From NCBI GenBank assembly GCA_963708115.1, contig CAVPRX010000002.1, positions 809,103 through 873,102 of the forward strand: a stretch of DNA of 64,000 bases, read 5' to 3'. The notes under the pieces were generated by a model that was given only the letters and a program-made list of their open reading frames with translations, searched no databases and was not told the DNA's origin. Source of the DNA: VRUE01 sp963708115 (GTDB taxonomy: Bacteria > Actinomycetota > Thermoleophilia > Solirubrobacterales > 70-9). The position numbers and the translations under genes were made by a program. This document shows, piece after piece, positions 50,411 to 58,636 of the stretch (positions are counted from its first letter, which is position 1; every line of letters starts with the position of its first letter).

Positions 50411-51019
50411 ATGACGACCGCCTTGAAGACCATCTCGTCCGACCCCCTTTCCAAAGACCGCGCCACGGTCGGAGCGCGCATCCGTGCCTTGCGCGAGGCG
50501 ATGGGGTTCTCCTTGCGTGACCTTGCCGAGCGCAGCGGGGTCAGCGCGCCGATGCTCTCACAGGTCGAGCGGGGGGAGACGAGCCCGACCCTCGCGGTCG
50601 CCGAGAAGATCGCCGCCGGGCTGGAGCTGACCCTCTCGCAACTGCTGCGCCTCGACGAGGGCGAGCACGTCGCGATCAGCCGCGCTGGCGAGCGCCGCCG
50701 CTATGAGCGCGGCGGGCACCGCTTCGAGGAGCTGACGCCGCCGCTGCCGGGTCAGCGCGCCGACGTCTCCCTGCACACCTTGAAAGCCGGCGCGACGACC
50801 GGCGGGCCGGACGATCCGCCGATGCACGAGCCGGGCAGCCGCGAGACCGCCGTCGTCCTGACTGGCGTGCTGGCGCTGACCGTCGACGGCACCCGCCACG
50901 AGCTGCACGCGGGCGACAGCGTCACCTTCGACGCCGATCTGCCGCACCATTTCGAGAACGATGGCGGGGAGCAGGCACGCTTCCTCGCCGTGATAGCCGC
51001 CGGGCTGAGGAGGAGCTGA
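50411..51019 (+). CDS. XRE-family HTH regulator with C-terminal cupin domain
   Basis: 202 residues. Residues about 18-75 are a lambda-repressor-like HTH (IRALREAMGFSLRDLAERSG; VSAPMLSQVERGETSPTLAV). Residues about 120-200 are a small cupin (PMHEPGSRETAVVLTGVLAL; LHAGDSVTFDADLPHHFEND) that probably binds a small effector. It is the first gene of a run with leuC, leuD and a methyltransferase; leuC begins two bases after its stop, with AGGAGG inside the regulator's last codons. It therefore likely autoregulates the leuCD operon, perhaps in response to a leucine-pathway intermediate (inference). ATG 50411 is preferred over an upstream ATA/ATG because of TAACGT. Confidence 0.87.
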   Translation: MTTALKTISSDPLSKDRATVGARIRALREAMGFSLRDLAERSGVSAPMLSQVERGETSPTLAVAEKIAAGLELTLSQLLRLDEGEHVAISRAGERRRYERGGHRFEELTPPLPGQRADVSLHTLKAGATTGGPDDPPMHEPGSRETAVVLTGVLALTVDGTRHELHAGDSVTFDADLPHHFENDGGEQARFLAVIAAGLRRS

Positions 51020-51021
51020 CG

Positions 51022-52407
51022 ATGCCGCAAACGATGTTCGACAAGATCTGGAGCAAGCACGAGGTCTCCGACGGCCTGATCTACATCGACCTGCACCTGG
51101 TCCACGAGGTCACCTCGCCGCAGGCCTTCGACGGCCTGCGGCTGGCGGGACGGCCGCTGCGCCGGCCCGACAAGACGCTGGCCACGGCAGACCACAACGT
51201 GCCGACCGATGGCACGATGGCGGCCCGCCTGATCGCCGACGAGCTCTCGAGGGTCCAGGTCGAAACGCTGGAGCGCAACTGCGAGGAGTTCGGCATCCCG
51301 CTCTACTCACTGGGCTCCGAGCGGCAGGGCATCGTCCACGTGATCGGGCCCGAGCTGGGCGTGACCCAGCCCGGCATGACGATCGTCTGCGGCGACAGCC
51401 ACACCTCGACCCACGGCGCCTTCGGCGCGCTGGCCTTCGGCATCGGCACCTCCGAGGTCGAGCACGTGCTGGCGACCCAGTGCCTGGTCCAGAAGCGGCC
51501 GAAGACGATGCGCATCCTCTACTCGGGCGAGCTCGGCACCGGCGTGACGCCAAAGGATTTGATCCTGGCGACGATCGGCCGTCTCGGCACCGGCGGCATG
51601 ACCGGCTACGCGGTCGAGTACGCCGGACCGGCGATCGAGTCGCTCTCGATGCCCGGCCGGATGACGGTCTGCAACATGACGATCGAGGGCGGCGGCAGGG
51701 CGGGGATGATCGCCCCCGACGAGACCACCTTCGAGTGGGTACGGGGCCGCGATGCGGCGCCGCAGGACTTCGATGCCGCGGTCGAGCGCTGGCGCGAGCT
51801 GCCAACCGATGCCGGCGCGAGCTTCGACTCCGAGGTCGAGATCGACGCCGCCGGCATCTCGCCGATGGTGACCTGGGGGACGAACCCAGGCATGGTGGTC
51901 GAGGTAACCGACACGGTCCCTGACCCGGCGGCGATGGAGTCGCCCGCCGATCGCGAGTCGGCCGAACGGGCGCTCGCCTACATGGGCCTGGAGGCCGGCA
52001 CGCCGATGACCGAGGTGAAGCCGGAGCGCGTGTTCATCGGCTCCTGCACCAACTCCCGGATCGAGGACCTGCGCGAGGCCGCCGCCGTGGTCGACGGGCG
52101 GCGCGTCGCCGGCTCGGTGCGGGCGATGGTCGTCCCCGGCTCCCAGCAGGTCAAGGCGACTGCCGAGGAGGAGGGTCTGCACGAGGTCTTCCGCGCCGCC
52201 GGGTTCGAGTGGCGCGAGGCCGGTTGCTCGATGTGCCTGGGGATGAACCCGGACACCCTGATCGAGGGCGAGCGCTGCGCCTCGACCTCCAACCGCAACT
52301 TCGAGGGGCGCCAGGGCAAGGGCGGCAGAACCCACCTGGTCAGCCCGAAAATGGCCGCGGCGGCCGCGATCGAGGGCCATTTCGTCGACATCAGGGATTG
52401 GAGCTAG
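51022..52407 (+). CDS. leuC: 3-isopropylmalate dehydratase large subunit
   Basis: Aconitase-family 4Fe-4S enzyme, large subunit. It has 461 residues: TMFDKIWSKHEVSDGLIYID, TADHNVPTDG, VCGDSHTSTHGAFGALAFGI and the cluster ligands VFIGSCTNSRIEDLREAA and AGCSMCLGMNPDTLIEGERC. STSNRNFEGRQGKGGRTHLV follows. This is bacterial LeuC length. It isomerises 2- to 3-isopropylmalate, and with citramalate synthase in the same locus it also serves the citramalate route to isoleucine. It is two bases after the XRE-cupin gene and two bases before leuD. Confidence 0.97.
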   Translation: MPQTMFDKIWSKHEVSDGLIYIDLHLVHEVTSPQAFDGLRLAGRPLRRPDKTLATADHNVPTDGTMAARLIADELSRVQVETLERNCEEFGIPLYSLGSERQGIVHVIGPELGVTQPGMTIVCGDSHTSTHGAFGALAFGIGTSEVEHVLATQCLVQKRPKTMRILYSGELGTGVTPKDLILATIGRLGTGGMTGYAVEYAGPAIESLSMPGRMTVCNMTIEGGGRAGMIAPDETTFEWVRGRDAAPQDFDAAVERWRELPTDAGASFDSEVEIDAAGISPMVTWGTNPGMVVEVTDTVPDPAAMESPADRESAERALAYMGLEAGTPMTEVKPERVFIGSCTNSRIEDLREAAAVVDGRRVAGSVRAMVVPGSQQVKATAEEEGLHEVFRAAGFEWREAGCSMCLGMNPDTLIEGERCASTSNRNFEGRQGKGGRTHLVSPKMAAAAAIEGHFVDIRDWS

Positions 52408-52409
52408 GC

Positions 52410-52973
52410 ATGCGACCGATAGACGTGATCGAGGGCAAGGTCTCGGTGCTGGACCGACACGACGTCGACACCGACCAGATCATCCCCAAGCAGTTCCTCA
52501 AGCGGGTCGAGCGGACCGGCTTCGGCGAGTTCCTCTTCTACGACTGGATCCGCGACGGTGAGATCGAGCTGGAGCCCAATCCGATCCTGGTCGCCGGCCG
52601 CAACTTCGGCTGCGGCTCCTCGCGCGAGCACGCCCCCTGGGCACTCGAGGACTTCGGCTTCGAGGCGATCGTCGCGCCCTCGTTCGCCGACATCTTCTAT
52701 TCCAACTGCACCAAGGTCGGTCTCCTGCCCGTCGAGCTCGACGAGGAGCACTGCCGTGCGGTCGCCGAAGCCGGTGAGGCGCGGATCGACGTCGACGATC
52801 AGACGGTCACCTGCGCCGGTGGGGTCTTCGAGTTCGCGATCGAGCCGGACGTGCAGCACCGCCTGCTGAACGGGCTCGACGACATCGGCATCACCCTGGA
52901 GAGTGCCGCCGCGATCGAGGCGTTCGAGGCCGGGCAGGCCGCCGAAGCCGGGCCGGTGACCACGGCTCTCTGA
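52410..52973 (+). CDS. leuD: 3-isopropylmalate dehydratase small subunit
   Basis: 187-residue swivelling subunit of isopropylmalate isomerase. It starts MRPIDVIEGKVSVLDRHDVD, then TDQIIPKQFLKRVERTGFGE, FLFYDWIRDGEIELEPNPIL, AGRNFGCGSSREHAPWALED and FADIFYSNCTKVGLLPVEL. A long upstream open frame inside leuC is spurious. ATG 52410 is two bases after the leuC stop. A methyltransferase gene begins 11 bases downstream, so leuC-leuD-methyltransferase is one transcript. Confidence 0.96.
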   Translation: MRPIDVIEGKVSVLDRHDVDTDQIIPKQFLKRVERTGFGEFLFYDWIRDGEIELEPNPILVAGRNFGCGSSREHAPWALEDFGFEAIVAPSFADIFYSNCTKVGLLPVELDEEHCRAVAEAGEARIDVDDQTVTCAGGVFEFAIEPDVQHRLLNGLDDIGITLESAAAIEAFEAGQAAEAGPVTTAL

Positions 52974-52984
52974 TCGGGGCATGC

Positions 52985-53752
52985 ATGGAACGATCGATCA
53001 ACACTGGGCCCCGCGAGTGGGACGCCGACACCTACGACGCGGTCTCCGACCCGCAGTTCGAATGGGGGACGGAGGTTCTCGAGCGCCTCGAGCTGGGTGG
53101 CGACGAGTCGGCCATCGACGCCGGTTGCGGCTCGGGCAAAGTCACCGAGAAGCTCCTCGATCGCCTTCCCGGTGGCGCGTTGCTCGCGATCGACGGCTCA
53201 GAGGCGATGATCGCCAAGGCGGCGGAGCGCCTGGGGGGCAGGGCGGACTACCTCGTCGCCGACCTCGCCGAGCTCGAGGTCGGCGAGCCGGTGGACCTGA
53301 TCTTCTCGACCGCCACCTTCCACTGGATCGCCGACCACGATTGCCTCTTCGCGCACCTGCGCGACGCGCTGAAGCCGGGGGGACGCCTAGTGGCCCAGTG
53401 CGGCGGCCAAGGAAACGTCGCCGAACATGCGCAGGTGATCGCCACCGTCGCCGCCCGGCCCGAGTTCGCCTCCCACCTGGAGCAGATGACCGGGATGTGG
53501 AACTTCGCCGCCCCAGAGGAGACGGAAGACAGGCTCCGCGCCGCCGGCTTCGCCGAGGCGCGCTGCTGGCTCGAGCCAAAGCCGGTCACTCCGGCCGATC
53601 CGCTCACTTTTACCTCCACCGTCACGCTGGGACCGCTCCTGGCCCAGCTTCCGCAGGACCTCCGCCGCCCCTTCGCCGGAACGATCCTCGATGAGTCCGA
53701 GAAGCCGCTGACCCTCGACTACGTCCGCCTCAACATCGAGGCCTCGATCTAG
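52985..53752 (+). CDS. SAM-dependent methyltransferase, trans-aconitate methyltransferase-like
   Basis: 255 residues, class I SAM fold. Motif I is AIDAGCGSGKVTEKLLDRLP; the acidic end of motif II is LAIDGSEAMIAKAAERLG; motif IV is VDLIFSTATFHWIADHDCLF; then LKPGGRLVAQCGGQGNVAE. The FHWIADH motif and length resemble Tam, which methylates trans-aconitate. Placed next to leuCD it may methylate a side product of the aconitase-like enzyme or an isopropylmalate isomer. The yeast relative Tmt1 accepts 3-isopropylmalate, so this is a reasoned inference, not proof. It is co-transcribed after leuD. Its stop codon is inside a 17-base inverted repeat. Confidence 0.85.
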   Translation: MERSINTGPREWDADTYDAVSDPQFEWGTEVLERLELGGDESAIDAGCGSGKVTEKLLDRLPGGALLAIDGSEAMIAKAAERLGGRADYLVADLAELEVGEPVDLIFSTATFHWIADHDCLFAHLRDALKPGGRLVAQCGGQGNVAEHAQVIATVAARPEFASHLEQMTGMWNFAAPEETEDRLRAAGFAEARCWLEPKPVTPADPLTFTSTVTLGPLLAQLPQDLRRPFAGTILDESEKPLTLDYVRLNIEASI

Positions 53753-53805
53753 ACGTGCCGGTGCTTCGGTGCCCCATGGGACCTCTACGCACCGGCACGT
53801 CTAGA
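53748..53805. promoter_or_regulatory. Perfect 17-base inverted repeat between the methyltransferase and leuB
   Basis: Arms 53748-53764 and 53789-53805 are exact complements around 24 bases. The left arm contains the methyltransferase stop codon, and the right arm contains the first four bases of the TAGAGT -10 of leuB. It may act as terminator, operator, or both. Confidence 0.7.
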
Positions 53806-53807
53806 GT
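53802..53807 (+). promoter_or_regulatory. -10 hexamer TAGAGT before leuB
   Basis: TAGAGT ends nine bases before GTG 53817 and overlaps the right arm of the inverted repeat. Confidence 0.4.
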
Positions 53808-53816
53808 GGCGCGCTC

Positions 53817-54881
53817 GTGAGCGACGCACCGCGCATAGTCCTCCTGCCCGGCGACGGGATCGGACCCGAGATCGTCGCCGCGGCGACCCAGCTGCTCGAG
53901 GCGCTCGGCGAGTTCGAGTTCGACGAGCGCCTGATGGGCGGCTGCTCGATCGACGCCCACGGCGTCGCGCTGACCAACGAGGTGCTCGACGTCTGCCGCG
54001 CCTCCGACGCGGTCTTGCTGGGCGCGGTCGGCGGGCCGAAATGGGACACGACCGACCCGGACGCGCCGCGCCCCGAGCAGGGGCTGCTCGGCCTGCGCAA
54101 GGGAATGGGGCTCTACGCCAACCTGCGTCCGGTGCGCCCCAGCCCGGCGCTGGTCGGTGCCAGTCCGCTGCGCGAAGAGCGGATCGCCGGTACGGACCTG
54201 CTGGTCGTGCGCGAGCTGACCGGCGGGATCTACTTCGGCGACAGCGGTCGCGAGGGCGACTCCGCCCACGACACCTGCGAGTACTCGAGCGCCGAGATCG
54301 AGCGGATCGCCCGCACCGGCTTCGAGGCGGCGCAGCGCCGCGCCGAGGGCGGCGGCCGCAGCCCTCGGGTCACCTCGGTCGACAAGGCCAATGTGCTGGA
54401 GACCTCGCGGCTGTGGCGCGAGGTGGTCAGCGGCATCGCCGCCGATTACCCCGACGTCCAGCTCGATCACCTGCTCGTCGACAACGCCGCGATGCAGCTC
54501 GTCTCGCGCCCGGCCGAGTTCGACGTGATCGTCACCGAGAACCTCTTCGGCGACATCCTCAGCGACGAGTCGGCGATGCTGACCGGCTCGCTGGGGATGC
54601 TGCCCTCCGCGAGCCTCGGCGAGGCGGGTGCCCCGGGGCTCTTCGAGCCGGTCCACGGCTCCGCACCGGACATCGCCGGGCAGGGGATCGCCAACCCGCT
54701 GGCCACCTTCCTCAGCACGGCGATGATGCTGCGCCACGGGCTGGAGCGGCCAGAGGAGGCCGAGCGCATCGAGGCTGCCGTGGACACGGTCCTCGAGCGC
54801 GGCCTGCGCACGCCCGATCTCGCCGAGGAGAACACGGTCGGCACCGCCGAGATGACCCAAGCCGTGCTTTCCGCGCTCTAG
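53817..54881 (+). CDS. leuB: 3-isopropylmalate dehydrogenase
   Basis: NAD-dependent oxidative decarboxylation of 3-isopropylmalate (and of 3-methylmalate in the citramalate route). It has 354 residues: RIVLLPGDGIGPEIVAAATQ, AVLLGAVGGPKWDT, LRPVRPSPALVGASPLREER, VVRELTGGIYFGDSGREGDS, LEYSS-type CEYSSAEIERIARTGFEAAQ and the metal/NAD site VIVTENLFGDILSDESAMLT. FEPVHGSAPDIAGQGIANPL is near the C-terminus. It starts with GTG. It has its own promoter-like site after an inverted repeat, so it is separable from leuCD. Confidence 0.96.
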   Translation: MSDAPRIVLLPGDGIGPEIVAAATQLLEALGEFEFDERLMGGCSIDAHGVALTNEVLDVCRASDAVLLGAVGGPKWDTTDPDAPRPEQGLLGLRKGMGLYANLRPVRPSPALVGASPLREERIAGTDLLVVRELTGGIYFGDSGREGDSAHDTCEYSSAEIERIARTGFEAAQRRAEGGGRSPRVTSVDKANVLETSRLWREVVSGIAADYPDVQLDHLLVDNAAMQLVSRPAEFDVIVTENLFGDILSDESAMLTGSLGMLPSASLGEAGAPGLFEPVHGSAPDIAGQGIANPLATFLSTAMMLRHGLERPEEAERIEAAVDTVLERGLRTPDLAEENTVGTAEMTQAVLSAL

Positions 54882-54905
54882 CGTTGGTCCTCTTGCCCCA
54901 TCGGG

Positions 54906-54911
54906 CATAAT
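54906..54911 (+). promoter_or_regulatory. -10 hexamer CATAAT before ilvE
   Basis: CATAAT, five of six matches to TATAAT, ends seven bases before ATG 54919. Confidence 0.5.
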
Positions 54912-54918
54912 TTCCCGG

Positions 54919-55878
54919 ATGGAGACTGCGGAGCTGATCTGGCAGAACGGCGAGTTCGTGCCCTGGCACGAGGCGACTACGCACGTGCTCAGTCACGGCC
55001 TGCACTACGGCACGGGCGTCTTCGAGGGGATCCGCTGCTACGAGACCGAGCGCGGCCCGGCGATATTCCGCCACCAGGACCACCTCGACCGGCTCGCCAA
55101 GTCGGCCGAGCTCTACTACTTCGAGCTTGCCTACTCCGGCGAGGAAATCGCCGAGGCGACCAAGGAGCTGATCCGGCGCAACGATCTGCGCTCCTGCTAC
55201 ATCCGGCCGCTCGCCTTCCGCGGCTACGGCAACCTCGGTCTCTACGCGACCGACGCCCCGATCGACCTCGTCATCGCCGCCTTCCCCTGGGGGGCCTATC
55301 TCGGCGAGGAGGGCCAGAAACACGGCATCCGCGCCAAGGTCTCGAGCTGGAGGCGGATCGGCTCGGGGGGGCTTATTCCCCACGCCAAGGCGTCCGGGCA
55401 ATACCTGAACTCGATCCTCGCCAAGACCGAGTCGCAGAACGCGGGCTACGAAGAGGCCCTGCTGCTCGACGAGCGCGGCTTCGTCTGCGAGGGCTCGGGC
55501 GAGAACATCTTCGTCGTCCGCGAGGGTCAGATCGTCACCCCGCCGCACGTCGCGGCGATCCTCGACGGGATCAACCGCAAGTCGGTGATCCAGATCGCCC
55601 GCGACCTCGGCTACACCGTGGTCGAGCGCGACATCGCCCGCTCGGAGCTGTACCTGGCCGAGGAGGTCTTCCTCACCGGCACCGCGGCCGAGCTGGTCCC
55701 GGTGCGCGAGATCGACGACCACCCGCTCGGCGAGCCGGGCGAGATCACGCGGGTGATCCAGGCCAAGTTCCGCGATGCCCTGGAAGGACGCGCCGAGGAG
55801 TACCTGGAGTGGCTCGACTTCGTCGAGGCGCCGGCAAGAGCCGACGAGTCGGCCGGGCGAATTACGCCTGCCGCCTAG
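54919..55878 (+). CDS. ilvE: Branched-chain amino-acid aminotransferase
   Basis: Fold-type IV PLP aminotransferase for the last step of Val/Leu/Ile synthesis. It has 319 residues: LIWQNGEFVPWHEATTHVLS, HGLHYGTGVFEGIRCYETER, SCYIRPLAFRGYGNLGLYAT and the PLP lysine in PHAKASGQYLNSILAKTESQ. LLLDERGFVCEGSGENIFVV and VFLTGTAAELVPVREIDDHP follow. This is the E. coli IlvE type. The likely leaderless ATG is seven bases after CATAAT. It is 37 bases downstream of leuB and followed by cimA. Confidence 0.96.
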   Translation: METAELIWQNGEFVPWHEATTHVLSHGLHYGTGVFEGIRCYETERGPAIFRHQDHLDRLAKSAELYYFELAYSGEEIAEATKELIRRNDLRSCYIRPLAFRGYGNLGLYATDAPIDLVIAAFPWGAYLGEEGQKHGIRAKVSSWRRIGSGGLIPHAKASGQYLNSILAKTESQNAGYEEALLLDERGFVCEGSGENIFVVREGQIVTPPHVAAILDGINRKSVIQIARDLGYTVVERDIARSELYLAEEVFLTGTAAELVPVREIDDHPLGEPGEITRVIQAKFRDALEGRAEEYLEWLDFVEAPARADESAGRITPAA

Positions 55879-55935
55879 CGGCTGGCGCTGCGCTGCGCGC
55901 ACCCCCGGTTCGACCCTCGTACTGAAAGGCATCAG

Positions 55936-57498
55936 ATGGAACAGGTGAAGATCTACGACACCACCTTGCGCGACGGCATGGGAGGCCCCGGCATGTCGCT
56001 CTCGGTCGGCGAGAAGCTGAAAGTCGTGCGGGCGCTCGACGAGCTCGGCGTGCAGACGATCGAGGCGGGGTTTCCCAGCTCCAACCCCAAGGAAGCCGAG
56101 CTCTTCGAGCTGCTCGCCGGGCTGGAGTTGGAGCAGGCGACGATCGCGGCCTTCGGCATGACCCGCCGCCGCGACCGCAGCGCCTCAGAGGACGAGGCGC
56201 TCGCCGTGCTGGTCGACAGCTTTGCGCCCGTCGTCTGCCTCGTCGGCAAGAGCTGGGGCCTGCACTTGGAGAAGGTGATCAAGGTCTCCGCCGAGGAGAA
56301 CCTGGCGATGATCGCCGACTCGATCGGCTTCTGCCGCGAGCGCGGCAAGCGCCCGATCTTCGACGCCGAGCACTTCTTCGACGGCTACCGGGACGACCCC
56401 GCCTACGCGCTGGAATGTGTCCGCGCCGCCGCCGATGCGGGCGCCGAGAACGTCACCCTCTGCGACACCAACGGCGGCAGCCTGCCCGCCTTCGTCGCCG
56501 CGACGACCGCCGCCGTAGTCGAGGCACTCGGCGAGAGGGTGGAGATCGGCATCCACACCCACGACGACGCCGGCTGCGCCGTCGCCAACTCGCTGGCCGC
56601 CGTCGAAGCCGGGGCCCGGCTGGTCCAGGGCACCGTCAACGGTTACGGCGAGCGCTGCGGCAACGCCAACCTGGCGACGATCATGCCGGCGCTGCAGCTG
56701 AAGATGGGCTTCGATGTGGTCGCGCCGGAGCAGCTTGCCGCCCTGACCCGGACAAGCCACTACCTCGACGAGCTCTGCAACATGACGCCGAACCCCGACC
56801 AGCCCTACGTCGGTCGCAACGCCTTCGCCCACAAGGCCGGCATGCACGCCGCCGGGGTCGAGGCCGACGCCAGCACCTTCGAGCACCTCGACCCGGCGCT
56901 GCTGGGCAACCAGCGCGAGATCCTCGCCTCGGAGCTGTCGGGGAAGGCGACGATCCGCAACCAGGCCGCCCGGGCGGGCCTCGATCTCGGCGAAGAGGCA
57001 GCGACGCACGCGGTCGAGCGCCTCAAGGAGCGCGAGCACCGCGGCTACCACTACGAGGCGGCGCCGGCTTCGTTCGAGCTGCTGCTGCGCCGCGAGGCGG
57101 GCAGCTACGAGTCGCTGTTCGAGCTGGAGAGCTTCAAGGTCCTGGTCGAGAAGCGCGCCGACGGCAGGGTCGAAACCGAGGCGACGATCAAGGTCAAGGT
57201 CGACGGCGAGCGCTACGTGCGCGTCGCCGAGGGCAACGGCCCGGTCAACGCCCTCGACAGCGCCCTGCGTGGCGCGATCGCGGACCGCTACCCGCATCTA
57301 GCCGAGGTCGAGCTGACCAACTACAAGGTGCGCATCCTCGACGAGAGCCACGGCACCGGCGCCGTCACCCGCGTCCTGCTCGACTCATCCGACGGCGAGC
57401 GCGAGTGGGGGACGATCGGCGTCTCGGAGAACATCATCGAGGCTTCCTGGGAGGCGTTGGTCGACTCGCTCGAGTACGCCTTCCAGCCCCGCGGATAG
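55936..57498 (+). CDS. cimA: (R)-citramalate synthase
   Basis: Condenses pyruvate and acetyl-CoA to citramalate, a threonine-independent route to 2-ketobutyrate and isoleucine. It has 520 residues. The DRE-TIM barrel starts VKIYDTTLRDGMGGPGMSLS. The family-specific GKSWGLHLEKVIKVSAEENL and FDAEHFFDGYRDDPAYALEC separate it from LeuA and homocitrate synthase. Metal ligands lie in EIGIHTHDDAGCAVANSLAA and VQGTVNGYGERCGNANLATI; FAHKAGMHAAGVEADASTFE follows. The C-terminal LeuA-dimer domain predicts isoleucine feedback. The ATG follows GAAAGG. LeuCD and LeuB, encoded just upstream, can process its product. Confidence 0.94.
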   Translation: MEQVKIYDTTLRDGMGGPGMSLSVGEKLKVVRALDELGVQTIEAGFPSSNPKEAELFELLAGLELEQATIAAFGMTRRRDRSASEDEALAVLVDSFAPVVCLVGKSWGLHLEKVIKVSAEENLAMIADSIGFCRERGKRPIFDAEHFFDGYRDDPAYALECVRAAADAGAENVTLCDTNGGSLPAFVAATTAAVVEALGERVEIGIHTHDDAGCAVANSLAAVEAGARLVQGTVNGYGERCGNANLATIMPALQLKMGFDVVAPEQLAALTRTSHYLDELCNMTPNPDQPYVGRNAFAHKAGMHAAGVEADASTFEHLDPALLGNQREILASELSGKATIRNQAARAGLDLGEEAATHAVERLKEREHRGYHYEAAPASFELLLRREAGSYESLFELESFKVLVEKRADGRVETEATIKVKVDGERYVRVAEGNGPVNALDSALRGAIADRYPHLAEVELTNYKVRILDESHGTGAVTRVLLDSSDGEREWGTIGVSENIIEASWEALVDSLEYAFQPRG

Positions 57499-57501
57499 GG
57501 T
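57496..57501 (+). promoter_or_regulatory. -10 hexamer TAGGGT before the DegT gene
   Basis: TAGGGT, starting with the cimA stop codon, ends seven bases before GTG 57509 and selects that GTG over the one at 57500. Confidence 0.5.
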
Positions 57502-57508
57502 GGCCGCC

Positions 57509-58636
57509 GTGGGCGGCCGCACCGAAACCGAGATGATCCCACTGGCAAAGCCCGAGATCGGCGCCCGCGAGGAGGAGCTGATCCTCGATGTGCTGCGTTC
57601 CGGCCGCCTCTCGCTCGGGCCGGTCGGCGAGCGTTTCGAGCGCGAGTTCGCGGGGTGGTTGGGCGTGGACGATGCGGTCACCGCCTCCAGCGGCACGACC
57701 GCGCTGCACCTCGGCGTGCGGGCACTCGGCTGGGGTGCGGGGGACGAGGTCCTGACCAGCCCCTTCAGCTTCGTCGCCTCGGCCAACTGCCTGCTCTACG
57801 AGGGCGTCCGGCCGGTCTTCTGCGATGTCGATCCGGTGACGCTCAACCTCGACCCGGCTGCGGTCGAGGCAGCTGCCACCGAGCGCAGCGCCGGCATCCT
57901 GCCGATCCACATCTTCGGCTTCCCGGCGGCGATGCCGGAGCTCGAGGAGATTGCCACCCGCCGCAGCCTCGGCATCCTCGAGGACGCCTGCGAGGCACTC
58001 GGCGCGGTCGACTCGGAGGGCCGGGGGGTCGGCACGCGGGGCAACCTCGCCACCTTCGCCTTCTACGCCAACAAGCAGATGGCCACCGGCGAGGGGGGGA
58101 TGATCGTGCCCTCGGACCCGGCCGTCGCGGCGCGGCTGCGCTCGGAGCGCAACCAGGGCCGCGCCGCGGACATGGGCTGGCTCGACCACGGCGGGCTCGG
58201 CTTCAACTACCGCCTCTCCGACCTCGCCGCGGCGCTCGGAGTCGCCCAGCTCGAGCGGCTCGGTGAGATGCTCGCCCGGCGCTCCGCGGTGGCCTCTCTG
58301 TACGAGCAGGGCCTGGCGGCGCTGGAGGGCGTGTCCACTCCCATCGCCACGCGCGGCAAGGAGCAGCGCAGTTGGTTCATCTACCCAGTGCGTCTGGCTG
58401 AGGAGATCGACCGCGACGCTGTCGTCACCCGCCTGGGCGAGCGCGGCGTCGCCTCCAAGGCCTACCTCCCTTGCATCCACCTCTTCCCGCACCTGCGCGA
58501 GCTCGGCTACCGCGAGGGGCAGTTCCCGGTCGCCGAAGCGGCCTCTGCCTGCTCGCTGGCGCTGCCGTTCTTCCCGGCGATGACGGAGTCGCAGGTCGCG
58601 CGGGTGTGCGAGGCTCTCGCCGAATCCCTCCGCTGA
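57509..58636 (+). CDS. DegT/DnrJ/EryC1/StrS-family aminotransferase
   Basis: PLP-dependent sugar aminotransferase-like protein of 375 residues. MIPLAKPEIGAREEELILDV is the usual opening. DDAVTASSGTTALHLGVRAL binds PLP phosphate, ILPIHIFGFPAAMPELEEIA and LGILEDACEALGA follow, and the PLP lysine is in FAFYANKQMATGEGGMIV. GLGFNYRLSDLAAALGVAQL is characteristic. It would transfer an amino group to a nucleotide-linked keto sugar, probably for a surface glycan. GTG 57509 is preferred to GTG 57500 because of TAGGGT spacing. The stop overlaps the argH ATG by one base. Confidence 0.9.
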   Translation: MGGRTETEMIPLAKPEIGAREEELILDVLRSGRLSLGPVGERFEREFAGWLGVDDAVTASSGTTALHLGVRALGWGAGDEVLTSPFSFVASANCLLYEGVRPVFCDVDPVTLNLDPAAVEAAATERSAGILPIHIFGFPAAMPELEEIATRRSLGILEDACEALGAVDSEGRGVGTRGNLATFAFYANKQMATGEGGMIVPSDPAVAARLRSERNQGRAADMGWLDHGGLGFNYRLSDLAAALGVAQLERLGEMLARRSAVASLYEQGLAALEGVSTPIATRGKEQRSWFIYPVRLAEEIDRDAVVTRLGERGVASKAYLPCIHLFPHLRELGYREGQFPVAEAASACSLALPFFPAMTESQVARVCEALAESLR

